64,000 bases of DNA from JAAYCI01 sp964370045 (GTDB lineage Bacteria; Bacillota; Clostridia; Oscillospirales; Ruminococcaceae). A model generated the notes under the pieces. The model made no database searches. It was not told the DNA's origin and worked only from the letters and a program-made list of their open reading frames with translations. The translations under genes were made by a program, and so were the position numbers. Shown piece by piece: positions 33,685 to 43,045 of the stretch. Within the stretch, counting starts at the first letter, position 1; each line of letters begins with the position of its first letter. Location: contig CAYJGZ010000013.1 of NCBI GenBank assembly GCA_964370045.1, positions 12,189 to 76,188 of the forward strand, given 5' to 3'.

Positions 33685-36600
33685 ACCTTCTGCCTGCGAA
33701 GCAGATACTCAAGCTCGCTGAGCACCTGCACGTCCGAAAAGCCGCCCACATCAATAGCGCCGCAACGGCAGGTGGCGCTACACGTGCCACAGCCTTTACA
33801 CAGCACGTCGTTTACAACCGCCTTGCGCACTACCTGCCGCCTGATGGTGACATCCTGCACCTCGATGGCCTTGTAGGCGCACACCGCCTCGCACGCACCG
33901 CACGCAACGCATAGCTCGGCGTTCACTGCGGCAATGGTGCCCTCTGTCTCAAGCGTTTCTTTGGACACAACGGTGGCGGCCCTGCCTGCGGCCGCGCGAC
34001 CCATTACCATGCACTCACGCACATCCCTTGGGCTGTGTGCAAGGCCTGCAAGGTACACACCCTCTGTGGCGAAGTCCACCGGGCGCAGCTTTGCGTGTGC
34101 CTCCATGAAAAATCCGTCGGCGTTCAGCGGAACTTTCAGCATCTGCGCAATGCGGGTGTTTGCCTCCCTGTCGGGCTGAAGAGTGCTTGCCAGCGAAATA
34201 ATATCTGCGGCATAGGTAATGTCACAGCCCAAAAGCGGGTCCTTGCTTTGTACGTACAGCCGCCCCTTCTTTTTCACCACGGTGGGGTAGGCGTCGTCCT
34301 CAAAGCGTACAAACTGCACGCCCAAGTTTCGTGCGGCGGTGTAGTTTGCCTCGTGTGTGCCGTAGGTGCGCATCTCCCTGTAAAGCACCGTCACGTTTAT
34401 GTCGGGGTTTGCTTTCTTTATGGAGATGGCGTTTTTCACCGCCTTGTTACAGCAGGTGCGGCTGCAGTACGGACGCTCTGCGTTGCGCTGGTCTACGCAC
34501 TGAATCATCACAACATCCTGTATGTTTTCCAATACGATGCTCGGGTTTTTCAGCCGCTCCTCAAAGCGCATGTGTGTCACCACACGCTCGTCCTGGCCGT
34601 ACAGGTAGTCCTGCGGCGGCTTTTCGGCAGAGCCTGTCGCCACGATGACAACGCCGTGGTTTATTTCGGCATCACCGCTCGGTGTGGAAATTTTTGTCTT
34701 GAAGTTGCCCACGTAGCCGTCTATGTCCACAATCTCGGCGGAGGTGTACACGGATATGTTGTGCACATCTATCGCCTTTTGCAGCATCTGTGCGGTGCGT
34801 GTGCCGGGGGCTTTACTGCCCAGCTGTTTCAGCGCTCTGCCGCCCAGTGTGCTCTCCTTTTCCACAAGGTGCACGCTGTAGCCCATGTTGCTCATTTCCA
34901 AAGCCGCCGAAACGCCCGACATGCCACCGCCGATTACGAGAGCCGCCTTGTTTACCGCAATTTTCTTGCGGGTCAGCTGCTTTGCGTAGGTCACCTTGCC
35001 CACCGCCATGGTGACAAGCTGTTTTGCCTTGTTTGTTGCGGCAAGGCGGTCGTCCATGTGCACCCAGCTACATTGGTCTCGGATGTTTGCCATGGTGAGC
35101 AGGTAAGGGTTAAGGCCGCTTTTGCGCAAAACGCTCTGGAACAGCGGCTCGTGCGTACGTGGTGTACAGGAGGCCACCACCACCCTATTCAGGCCGTACT
35201 CTTGAATTTTGTCGCTAATCACCTTTTGTGCGTCCACACTACAGGTGTATAGGTTTTCGTCTGCATATTCAACGAAGGGAAGCGTTTTTGCGTGCTCCAC
35301 CACGTCCTTTACGGTGAGGTATCCGCCTATGTTCACGCCGCAGTGGCACACAAACACACCTATGCGGATAGGCTCTTTGGACACATCCCTCAGCGGCACT
35401 TCAGGCTCTTCGGTGAAGAACTTTGCGTAGTCTTTGTACAGGTCCACGCTCATGCCACCCGCAAACTTTGCGGCGCCTGCGGCGGCGGCGCTTGCCTCCA
35501 CCACCGTCTCGGGGATGTCCTTTGGCCCTGTGGAAACGCCACACGCCAAAATTCCGGCACGGGAGGTGGCAGGGGCGCTCATCTCGTCCGTATCGACAAA
35601 GCCAAAGCGGTCGGTCTTAACACCCAGCTTGCCGAAAAGCTTTTTGCTCTCCTCGCTCGGCTGCATACCTACGCTTAGCACCACAAGGTCGTACGCTGCT
35701 TTTTTAAGCACGCCCGTCTCGTCGCAGTGAGTCAGCACAAGCTCGCCCGTCTCCTCGCACCGCTCTACACCGCCCACACGGCTGCGCACAAAGCCTATGT
35801 TGTACTTGGACTTGCCCGTGTTCACGTAGCGGTCAAAGTCCTTGCCGTAGGCACGCATATCCATGAAGTAGATGTCTATGTCCTCAACAGTGGGCAGATG
35901 CTCCTTTGTTATTTGCGCTTCCTTCACGGCGTACATACAGCACACGCCGCTACAATATTCAGCGTTGCATTGTATATCACGGCTGCCCACACACTGTATA
36001 AACGCAATGCGCTTGGGTGCTTTTCCATCGGAGGGACGCTGTACGTGGCCCTCGTATGGCCCGGACGCTGAAAGGATACGCTCGTACTCAAGGCTGGTGA
36101 CAACATCCTCAAAGCGTGTGTAGCCAAGCTCGGGCGGAATTTCGGGCGAGGTGTCGTAGCCTGTTGCCAGCACCACCGCACTCACCGGAATTTCCGCAAC
36201 ACTGCCCTTTTGTGCATGGCAGATAGCGCCCGAGGTACACGCCTCTTCACACAGGCGGCAGTCGCAGCAAATAGAGCAGTCCACACAGCGCAGTGCCTCC
36301 TGCTTTGCGGTCTCGGCGTCGTAGCCCGTCTCCACCTCGTCAAATGTGCCAAGGCGACGCTCCATATCAATCATGGGCATCTTTGCACGTGCGGCAGTTT
36401 TGTAGCCCTTTAGCTCTATCGCCTCCAGCGGTGTCTGCTCCATCACGTAGGGGGCGAGAAACTCGTTTTTGTCCTCAAGGTAGTTTGTTATGGCAATGGC
36501 GGCACGGTTGCCGTCCGCTATCGCCTCAATGGCGGTGGCAGGGCCTCTTGTGGCGTCGCCGCCGCCGAACACCCCGGGTATGCCAAGGCTCATCATGGGC

Positions 36601-38141
36601 GTTGCGTCAAGGTTGCCCCAGCGGTTGAACTTGTCAAGGCCGCCGTCCAAAACAGGCTGTGCGTCCACCTTTTGGCCGATGGCCACTATGATGGTATCTG
36701 CCTCAATGAGGAACTCGCTGTCCTTTATTTGCACCGGCTTGCGGCGGCCGGAGGAATCCCGCTCGCCCAGCTCGTTCTTTGTGCAGATAAGGCCGCTAAC
36801 ACAGCCGCATTCGGTGGCCACTTCCACCTGTGTTGCAAGCTCTGTTACGGTGATGCCCTCCTCCACAGCGTGGTGAACTTCCCACACGTTGGCGGGCATT
36901 TCCGCACGGGTGCGGCGGTAGACTACATTTACTTCACAGCCAAGGCGGCGTGCGGTGCGAGCGGCATCCATGGCAACGTTGCCGCCGCCCACCACAATAA
37001 CCTTTTTGCCAATGTACGGCTTTTCACCAAGGTTCACCGCACGAAGGAAATCAACGCTGGAGATGACACCCTCGGCCTCTTCGCCGAGAATATCCATCTT
37101 TTGGTCCTTGTGTGCGCCCACAGCCACGAAAATCGCCTTGTAGCCGTCCGCCTTTAGGCTCTTGAGCGTGAAGTCACGGCCAAGCTTTTGGTTCAGGCGA
37201 ATATCCACACCCATGTCCGCAATCAAATCAATCTCGCCCTGAAGCACCGCCTTGTCAAGACGGTAGTCGGGTATGCCCACTTTGAGCATACCGCCTGCCA
37301 CGGGCAGTGCCTCAAACACCACCGACTTGTAGCCGCGCAGTGCCAGCTGGTAGGCACAGTTCAGCCCCGCAGGGCCTGCGCCGATGATGGCTATTTTGTC
37401 CTCTTTGGGCGTGACGCTCTCGGGAATGGCGACAGAGGGCTTTTTGCCCTGCTCAATTTCGTAGTCCGCCACAAAGCGCTTGAGCGATGCGATGGAAATG
37501 GGGTCCTCCACATACTTACGTGTGCAGTTTTCCTCGCACGGGTGAAAGCACACACGCCCCAAAACACCCGCAAAGGGTGTGGTGCGGCGCACAACTTTCA
37601 GTGCCTCCTCGTAGCGCTCCTGCCCCACAAGCGTGACATATCCGTGTGCGTCCAGCTTTGCGGGACATTCAAACTTACATGGGCTTGTGCCTTTTTTGTC
37701 GATGGCAACTTTATTCGGCACAGCCTGTGCAAACGGCTTGTACACCGCCGCACGCTCGCCCACGCCCATGTCAAACTCGCTTTTTACGTGCACGGGACAC
37801 ACTGCCACGCAGTCGTCACAGCCTTTGCACGCCGCCTCGTCCACAAAACGGGGCTGTGTCTTTACCACCGCAGTGAGGTTGGGCGCTTCGCCCTTTACCT
37901 CCACAAGCTCGGAGAGCGTAAGCGTTTTCACAAGCGGATGGTTAAAGCAGGAGGTGACTTTAGGCGCTAAAATACAGGCGGAGCAGTCGTTTGTGGGGAA
38001 TGTTTTATCCAGCTGGGCCATGCGGCCGCCTATGCTGGGCGACGACTCCACTAAGAATATGGGCACGCCCATATCCGCAAGGTCGGTGGCAGCCTGAATG
38101 CCGGCAATGCCGCCGCCGACCACCATTACGGGTTTTTTCAT
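33681..38141 (-). CDS. Giant HdrA-GltD-HdrA flavin/iron-sulfur fusion protein
   Basis: A 1486-residue cytosolic redox protein. Residues 1-145 are the N-terminal HdrA flavin part (GGGIAG at 9-14) with a ferredoxin-like cluster C105/C108/C111/C115. Residues about 150-645 are an inserted GltD/NfnB-like module: cysteines near 155-206, FAD motif GAGPAG 253-258, NAD(P)-type motif GGGNVA 385-390, and a cysteine cluster 619-635. HdrA sequence resumes at 645-920 (QCVGSRD, YCSGVCC at 729-735). A second HdrA unit fills 925-1400 (CHCG 932-935, GGGMSG 1070-1075, YCSRTCC 1225-1231), and a dicluster ferredoxin ends the protein (C1411-C1421, C1448-C1458). This predicts three FADs. HdrA and NfnB flavins both bifurcate electrons in known enzymes, so NAD(P)H-linked bifurcation to ferredoxin and MetFV is plausible, not shown. 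Confidence 0.9.
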   Translation of the reverse strand: MKKPVMVVGGGIAGIQAATDLADMGVPIFLVESSPSIGGRMAQLDKTFPTNDCSACILAPKVTSCFNHPLVKTLTLSELVEVKGEAPNLTAVVKTQPRFVDEAACKGCDDCVAVCPVHVKSEFDMGVGERAAVYKPFAQAVPNKVAIDKKGTSPCKFECPAKLDAHGYVTLVGQERYEEALKVVRRTTPFAGVLGRVCFHPCEENCTRKYVEDPISIASLKRFVADYEIEQGKKPSVAIPESVTPKEDKIAIIGAGPAGLNCAYQLALRGYKSVVFEALPVAGGMLKVGIPDYRLDKAVLQGEIDLIADMGVDIRLNQKLGRDFTLKSLKADGYKAIFVAVGAHKDQKMDILGEEAEGVISSVDFLRAVNLGEKPYIGKKVIVVGGGNVAMDAARTARRLGCEVNVVYRRTRAEMPANVWEVHHAVEEGITVTELATQVEVATECGCVSGLICTKNELGERDSSGRRKPVQIKDSEFLIEADTIIVAIGQKVDAQPVLDGGLDKFNRWGNLDATPMMSLGIPGVFGGGDATRGPATAIEAIADGNRAAIAITNYLEDKNEFLAPYVMEQTPLEAIELKGYKTAARAKMPMIDMERRLGTFDEVETGYDAETAKQEALRCVDCSICCDCRLCEEACTSGAICHAQKGSVAEIPVSAVVLATGYDTSPEIPPELGYTRFEDVVTSLEYERILSASGPYEGHVQRPSDGKAPKRIAFIQCVGSRDIQCNAEYCSGVCCMYAVKEAQITKEHLPTVEDIDIYFMDMRAYGKDFDRYVNTGKSKYNIGFVRSRVGGVERCEETGELVLTHCDETGVLKKAAYDLVVLSVGMQPSEESKKLFGKLGVKTDRFGFVDTDEMSAPATSRAGILACGVSTGPKDIPETVVEASAAAAGAAKFAGGMSVDLYKDYAKFFTEEPEVPLRDVSKEPIRIGVFVCHCGVNIGGYLTVKDVVEHAKTLPFVEYADENLYTCSVDAQKVISDKIQEYGLNRVVVASCTPRTHEPLFQSVLRKSGLNPYLLTMANIRDQCSWVHMDDRLAATNKAKQLVTMAVGKVTYAKQLTRKKIAVNKAALVIGGGMSGVSAALEMSNMGYSVHLVEKESTLGGRALKQLGSKAPGTRTAQMLQKAIDVHNISVYTSAEIVDIDGYVGNFKTKISTPSGDAEINHGVVIVATGSAEKPPQDYLYGQDERVVTHMRFEERLKNPSIVLENIQDVVMIQCVDQRNAERPYCSRTCCNKAVKNAISIKKANPDINVTVLYREMRTYGTHEANYTAARNLGVQFVRFEDDAYPTVVKKKGRLYVQSKDPLLGCDITYAADIISLASTLQPDREANTRIAQMLKVPLNADGFFMEAHAKLRPVDFATEGVYLAGLAHSPRDVRECMVMGRAAAGRAATVVSKETLETEGTIAAVNAELCVACGACEAVCAYKAIEVQDVTIRRQVVRKAVVNDVLCKGCGTCSATCRCGAIDVGGFSDVQVLSELEYLLRRQKV

Positions 38142-38217
38142 AATTTGCTAATCCTCCCCTGTCGGGTAGTTTTGTGCGAAGCTTTGCCAAAAATACTGCT
38201 CCGCAAGATGTGTGCAT

Positions 38218-38327
38218 AGATAGTGTCGTCATGAGCCCGAACGAACAGATTTTGAGCAAGTTTTTCGTCAGACAAGGCGGAAAAATCGCCAAAATCGGAC
38301 GGCGGAACACTCGTGACAACACTATCT
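38218..38327. repeat. R3 repeat, complete 110-bp element
   Basis: Inverted ends AGATAGTGTCGTCA and TGACAACACTATCT (one mismatch) enclose GAACAGATTTTGAGCAAG and a run with GCGGAAAAATCGCC. It lies between hdrC and the HdrA-fusion gene. Confidence 0.7.
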
Positions 38328-38335
38328 AAAGTTTG

Positions 38336-38749
38336 CTACTTTGCCAAAAGGCCTTCCACGTCCGAAAGCAGCTTTTTGCGGCTTTCCTCGTCCAGCTTTG
38401 CCACCTTTGCGGCAAGCTCCTTGTCGCAAATGCCCTCTGCCACCGCAATCTCACGCAGTGCACGCACAATGTCCGCAAAGCGCACATCCTGTGGGCAGTG
38501 CGCAACACAGTTGTGACATTGGTAGCACTTCCATATTTCGCCGTCTGAAAGCACCTCCTGCCGCATACCGGCAAGTACCTTGCGCATGGTTTTGCGTGGG
38601 TTGAAGCTGTCGGTAATCTCGCTTATGGGACATCCTGCGGTGCATGTGCCACACAAAAAGCAGTTGAGCACTCGCTCGCCGCCTGCGTGGCTTGCCACCT
38701 CGTTTTTGAAGTTTAGGTCGATTTTTTTGTCCGTATTTGCTTGGGTCAT
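38336..38749 (-). CDS. hdrC: HdrC-like 4Fe-4S dicluster protein
   Basis: A 137-residue protein with two [4Fe-4S] motifs, CFLCGTCTAGCP near 32-43 and CYQCHNCVAHCP near 76-87, and a helical tail. HdrC normally passes electrons from HdrA to the CCG protein HdrB. No HdrB gene is found in this window, so HdrC here probably hands electrons to MetV/MetF. The start at 38749 has GGGAGGAAAC upstream. Confidence 0.87.
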   Translation of the reverse strand: MTQANTDKKIDLNFKNEVASHAGGERVLNCFLCGTCTAGCPISEITDSFNPRKTMRKVLAGMRQEVLSDGEIWKCYQCHNCVAHCPQDVRFADIVRALREIAVAEGICDKELAAKVAKLDEESRKKLLSDVEGLLAK

Positions 38750-38823
38750 GTGTTTCCTCCCATAAATGTGAACAGTTGTGTAAAGTTGATACAGTGAAAT
38801 CAAGTATTCAAGGTTTTTATTTT

Positions 38824-38856
38824 GTGTTCCTACCCGCCTACGGCGGGGAGGAACAC
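38824..38856. repeat. Degenerate R1-like hairpin
   Basis: GTGTTCC...CCCGCC pairs with GGCGGGG...GGAACAC around TAC, with an upstream AGGTTTTTATTTT segment resembling the R1 left arm. The element ends are not preserved. Located between metF and hdrC. Confidence 0.45.
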
Positions 38857-38937
38857 GGCTTAGACCATGTTTTCTGTTGACAATATGAACGACACTGTGT
38901 GTAAAAATGTGCCGCAGAAAATTTTGTGAGAATAGGT

Positions 38938-39855
38938 CTATACTTTAGGCCGAGGTAAGAAGCCTGCCTTTTCCACAAGCGTGGGCACTATGCTCTCCCA
39001 GCCTATGGCCATGATGTGTATGCCTGCAACGCCCTCTATCTTTTTCAGGCGCTCGATAAGCTCCAGCGCAATGGCAACACCCTCCGCCTGCTTGTCCTCG
39101 GCGTCTCGCATACGTTGTATAAGTTCTTCGGGAATGTCCATGCCAGGCACTTCGCTCGTCGCTTCAATAGAACGGGTGGAGCGGTTTGCGATAATTCCGG
39201 CCAAGAAGTACGCCTTTTCGTGCAGCTTGCGCTCACGCACCAGCTCCATCCACTGCTCGAACTTTTCGATGTTGTAAATGGCCTGTGTCTGCACAAAGCG
39301 TGCGCCCGCACGTATTTTCTTTTCAAGGCGGATGAGCTGAAGCTCCTGCGGCTCGGCGAAGGGGTTTGCGGTGGTGCCAAGGAAGAAGTCTACCTCTTCT
39401 TTTAGCGGTGCACCGCCGATAAACTGCTTTTCCTTCATCATCTTGTCAAGGCCGCCCAAAAGCTGAACACTGTCCACGTCGTAGACATTTTTACTGCCCT
39501 TGTGGTTGCCAAAGCTCTGATGGTCTCCCGAAAGTATAAGCACATTTTTCAGCCCCAGCGCATATGCGCCCAAAAGGTCGCTCTGAATAGCGATGCGGTT
39601 TCTGTCACGGCAGGTCATCTGGATAATGGGCTCAACGCCCTCCTGCTGTGCTATGTGCCCTGCCGCAATGGAGGACATGCGCGCGATAGCCGTTTGGTTG
39701 TCGGTGATGTTTGCCGCATCCACAAGCCCTATAAGGTGGCTTGCCTTTTCGCGCACGTTTTGAGCGCTTCCGCTCATGGGTGGGCCTATCTCCGCCGAGA
39801 CGGACATGTGCCCTGCCTCAAGCATTCTTTGCAGGTTGGTTTTATTGTTACTCAT
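38938..39855 (-). CDS. metF: Methylenetetrahydrofolate reductase, catalytic subunit
   Basis: A 305-residue flavin-dependent (beta/alpha)8 enzyme that reduces methylene-THF to methyl-THF. It has the MetF features VSAEIGPPMSG, DAANITDNQTA, LILSGDHQS and GARFVQTQAIYN. It overlaps the metV stop by 8 bases. In acetogens the MetF-MetV pair is reduced through an iron-sulfur partner rather than directly by NADH; the adjoining hdrC, mvhD and HdrA-like genes support that here. Confidence 0.93.
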   Translation of the reverse strand: MSNNKTNLQRMLEAGHMSVSAEIGPPMSGSAQNVREKASHLIGLVDAANITDNQTAIARMSSIAAGHIAQQEGVEPIIQMTCRDRNRIAIQSDLLGAYALGLKNVLILSGDHQSFGNHKGSKNVYDVDSVQLLGGLDKMMKEKQFIGGAPLKEEVDFFLGTTANPFAEPQELQLIRLEKKIRAGARFVQTQAIYNIEKFEQWMELVRERKLHEKAYFLAGIIANRSTRSIEATSEVPGMDIPEELIQRMRDAEDKQAEGVAIALELIERLKKIEGVAGIHIMAIGWESIVPTLVEKAGFLPRPKV

Positions 39856-40534
39856 TTACACCCTCCTGCACAATTACGTCGTTTCGGCGAATACTGCGAG
39901 GGCCGCCGTCACGGCTGCTGCTCCAGTCTCGCACATCGTTTATCTCGTACAGCCGCTCCAGCTGGCCTATGCGCTTCATGCGCTCGTAAATCAGCTGCCA
40001 GGCACAGTCGGTATCTGCGCTAATTTCGCACACGCCGCCCGACGAGCCGCCGCATGGGCCGTTGAAGTGGCTTTTGCTACATCGTGCCACGGGGCAGATG
40101 CCGCCCGTTTTTTCGAGGATGCAGTTGCCGCACCCTTGGCACATCTCTGTCCAGTAGCCCAAATCACGGTTCACGCCGATAAACTTTGTGTTTATGCCCG
40201 GCACTACCACCTTTTCGGGATACTTTTCCGCCATGAACTGCACGCCTGCGCCACACGCCAGCGACAAAATGCAGTCCACATTCTCAAAGCTGTCCTCGCA
40301 ATCGTCCAAAAACTCCATGTCGCACTGACGAATGGGGTTTGTCACCGTTACGTTTATATCCTTGCCGTTTTGCTGTGCGTTTAGGCGAATCATGTCCGCA
40401 ATGCGCACAGCCTCTTTCTCGCCACCTGCAAGACATACGGTCACACATGTGCCACACCCTGCAACCATAATGTTCTTGTACGGCTCTGTGGAACGCAGAA
40501 TTTCTTCTATGCCCTTTTGGTCGGCAATTATCAT
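39848..40534 (-). CDS. metV: MetV-type zinc/iron-sulfur partner of methylenetetrahydrofolate reductase
   Basis: A 228-residue protein of the MTHFR C-terminal/MetV family. Conserved cysteine sets are AGCGTCVTVC near the N terminus, CGAG in the middle, and CQGCGNCILEKTGGICPVARC followed by GPCGG in the C-terminal half. In acetogens MetV binds MetF and carries the clusters that deliver electrons to its flavin. It overlaps the upstream Hdr/Mvh fusion gene by 4 bases, tying it to that electron source. Confidence 0.9.
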   Translation of the reverse strand: MIIADQKGIEEILRSTEPYKNIMVAGCGTCVTVCLAGGEKEAVRIADMIRLNAQQNGKDINVTVTNPIRQCDMEFLDDCEDSFENVDCILSLACGAGVQFMAEKYPEKVVVPGINTKFIGVNRDLGYWTEMCQGCGNCILEKTGGICPVARCSKSHFNGPCGGSSGGVCEISADTDCAWQLIYERMKRIGQLERLYEINDVRDWSSSRDGGPRSIRRNDVIVQEGVNE

Positions 40535-41928
40535 GCGTCATCCCCCCTTAAAAAAGCGCTAAGCTCATCCCGCAAAACAAGCGGCATTGCATGGCTTGCC
40601 TGTGTGTATCCCACACGATTTGGGTCTATGCCTGCCGATGTCAGCATTTCTTTTAGACGCTGAGACTGCAGGCAGGCACGTTTGTTGCCGTTTATGTGCT
40701 TGCACGCATCTTCCATGCACACTGCTATCATCACCTTTGCGTAGTCACGCAGTGCGTCCGAAACAAGCTCAAAGCCGAGGCATCCTCCGCAGGATACGGG
40801 CAGCCACTCCACATACTTTGCCTGTGGGCCCAGCGCCGCAAGCGCCCTGTCCGCCGCAAGCGCCGCAGAGTTTTCACAGCACAAAACAAGCGTGCACTGT
40901 TTTTTGTCCGCAAATCTTGGCGGAAACATTGCATCACTTTTTGTTATGGCGTTGCCCGGACATACAGATGCGCAAATGCCGCATCCCTCGCATGCCTGTT
41001 TCAGGCAGTCCATCTTGCGGGCCTGCTTGTTCGGCTCAAGCGCCGCATGGGGACATGCCCTAAGACAGCTGTAACATAGCACACACTTTTCACCGTCAAT
41101 GTCGGCGGTGGGGGTGGTGCTGTCCTTGCAGGCAAATGTTTGCATACCGGCGAACACGGTGTTCAAAACGCCGTCGAGGTTTTGTGCGGCATCATCCCGC
41201 CTAAGGGCGTATACACCCCTTCGACAGGTGGACACCGGCGCCAAAAAGTGGCGGTCCTCGTTTATGTACCCCTGCGCATCAAGCTGCAAGCGCAGACGCT
41301 TTGCAAGCTGTGTGAACTTTTCGCTCGGTGTGCGACTGCCGTCCGCAAAAAGACATGGCGTGTCTATTTCGGTTGTGAGCACACCGTCGTTCGCCTTTAT
41401 GCCAAAAGTATCCTGCGCATAGTCGTAGCTTACCTTAATGTCCTCGTACTTCACAAAGATAACGCCCGCATTGCGTGCCTCTTTGTACATTTCCTCGGCA
41501 TAGCGAGGGGCGGTGCGCACAAACTTGTTAAAGTAGTACACCCTGCGCTTTTTGTTCGCAAGCGCTGTTGCATCCGCAATCGCACGCACGCTTGCGGCGG
41601 TGGAGGACTCACAAAAATAGTCCAGCAAAAACGCAACGGGTGCGGTGCGCTCTTTTTTGGGCAGTACCTTCACCTTGTCCTCAAGGTAAAGCGAGTGGGG
41701 AGTGCCGCCGTCTATCGCATCGGGTGCGTTTTGCACCGTTTGGGTGAGCAAAACAAAGTCGGCTTGTGTGGGCTCTGCGTCGATATATGCGGTGAAGTCG
41801 CCCACCTGTCCGTTTAGCCTACATAGCCTGTCCGCATCCTCGCACAGCAGTGTTTCGACGCCACGCTTCTCGAAATACTCGGATATGTAGCTGTTTTGAG
41901 GGTTTTCTCCTGCGATTATCAGCCTCAT
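40531..41928 (-). CDS. HdrA C-terminal-like iron-sulfur protein fused to an MvhD domain
   Basis: A 465-residue protein. Residues about 1-270 resemble the second half of HdrA without its own FAD signature. Residues about 275-330 form a dicluster ferredoxin (CVLCYSCLRACP and CEGCGICASVCP). The last 130 residues match MvhD (LCCENSAA, LPVSCGGCLG, MEDACKHINGNKR, IDPNRVGYTQAS). The ATG at 41928 overlaps the upstream FAD-protein stop (ATGA), so the two proteins probably assemble as one split HdrA carrying MvhD. It immediately precedes metV. Confidence 0.8.
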   Translation of the reverse strand: MRLIIAGENPQNSYISEYFEKRGVETLLCEDADRLCRLNGQVGDFTAYIDAEPTQADFVLLTQTVQNAPDAIDGGTPHSLYLEDKVKVLPKKERTAPVAFLLDYFCESSTAASVRAIADATALANKKRRVYYFNKFVRTAPRYAEEMYKEARNAGVIFVKYEDIKVSYDYAQDTFGIKANDGVLTTEIDTPCLFADGSRTPSEKFTQLAKRLRLQLDAQGYINEDRHFLAPVSTCRRGVYALRRDDAAQNLDGVLNTVFAGMQTFACKDSTTPTADIDGEKCVLCYSCLRACPHAALEPNKQARKMDCLKQACEGCGICASVCPGNAITKSDAMFPPRFADKKQCTLVLCCENSAALAADRALAALGPQAKYVEWLPVSCGGCLGFELVSDALRDYAKVMIAVCMEDACKHINGNKRACLQSQRLKEMLTSAGIDPNRVGYTQASHAMPLVLRDELSAFLRGDDA

Positions 41929-42938
41929 ACGCACACCCCCTTACATACGGAATTTTTCGCAATCACGGAGTTGGCCGTTGTCACTGCGTCGGCGTATGCC
42001 TCCTCTATGTGCATGGGCGCTCTTGCGGTGCCTGCCACATAGATTCCCTCAGTGCCTGCGACCTGCGCCAAAAATCCGTCCGCATCCTGTTGCAGGCCGC
42101 ACAGTGAGGCGATGTCGTGGGCGGCGGCCTGTGGGTGAATGCCCTCGCTCAGCACCACAAGGTCAAACTCACGCTGTGTCATTCCCTTTTCGGGGGCATC
42201 ATACTTGATGACACAGGGGCGTGCGCCTATTATTTCACGTGGGCGACATTTTATGAACTCAACGCCCAGCTCGCGCAGCTCCTCGTAGTTGTCCCTGTTG
42301 CACACACTTTGAAGCTCCATGTAGAAAAACGCAATGGAACATTCGGGGTAGTACTGCTTTAGCACACGTGCGGCACGGGTGCTGTATGCACAGCACACAC
42401 GGCTACAATACATGCTACGTTCCTTTTCGTCACGGCTACCAAAGCACTGGATAAACGCAACTGAGGACGGGGGCCTTGGCAGGCAAGTTTGAGCAGTGCG
42501 CAAAAGAAGAGTTCTCTCCAGCTGCGTGCCCGTCATGATACCCGCTTTGCCCTCGATTTGAAGATGCGCCGAGGCGCTGTTGGGCAGGCTTTCAAAGCCT
42601 GTGCACACCACCACATCCGTAATGGCACACAACACACGCAAGCCGTTTTGCGTTTGCAAAACAGCGGTGTAGTCCCCCTTAGTACCCGATAAGCCTTGGA
42701 GCTGTGCGTCTGCGACACACTCGATGAGCGGATGCTTTTTCACCTGCTCAAACAATGTGCCGCTAAGACATACGCCGCAGTTGTTGCACTTATCGGTGGC
42801 CTTACATCCGTAGTGGCGAGCCCTGCCGCCAATCTCCGCCTGCTTTTCTACCAATACAACCGATGTGCCGCAGTCCGCCAAGCGCTGTGCCGCAGCACAC
42901 CCCGAGACACCTGCTCCCAATACCAAAACATGAGCCAT
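41925..42938 (-). CDS. HdrA N-terminal-like FAD protein (split HdrA)
   Basis: A 337-residue flavoprotein with the FAD-binding motif GAGVSGCAAAQRLAD at 8-22, the HdrA-type QCFGSRD and YCSRVCCAY cysteine segment, and a C-terminal AGTARAPMHIEEA stretch. It lacks the ferredoxin domains found in complete HdrA, which are supplied by the next gene. First gene of the redox operon, with AGGTGG before its ATG. It gives this locus a second HdrA assembly beside the giant fusion. Confidence 0.85.
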   Translation of the reverse strand: MAHVLVLGAGVSGCAAAQRLADCGTSVVLVEKQAEIGGRARHYGCKATDKCNNCGVCLSGTLFEQVKKHPLIECVADAQLQGLSGTKGDYTAVLQTQNGLRVLCAITDVVVCTGFESLPNSASAHLQIEGKAGIMTGTQLERTLLLRTAQTCLPRPPSSVAFIQCFGSRDEKERSMYCSRVCCAYSTRAARVLKQYYPECSIAFFYMELQSVCNRDNYEELRELGVEFIKCRPREIIGARPCVIKYDAPEKGMTQREFDLVVLSEGIHPQAAAHDIASLCGLQQDADGFLAQVAGTEGIYVAGTARAPMHIEEAYADAVTTANSVIAKNSVCKGVCV

Positions 42939-43045
42939 TTTACCACCTGCCTGAAAGTTTAATTCATGCTGTGAAAATTACATCGCATCTAATAAAAAAC
43001 CAAGCACAATATGATGCGAGGCCGAAATACATGCCTGATGCTCTG

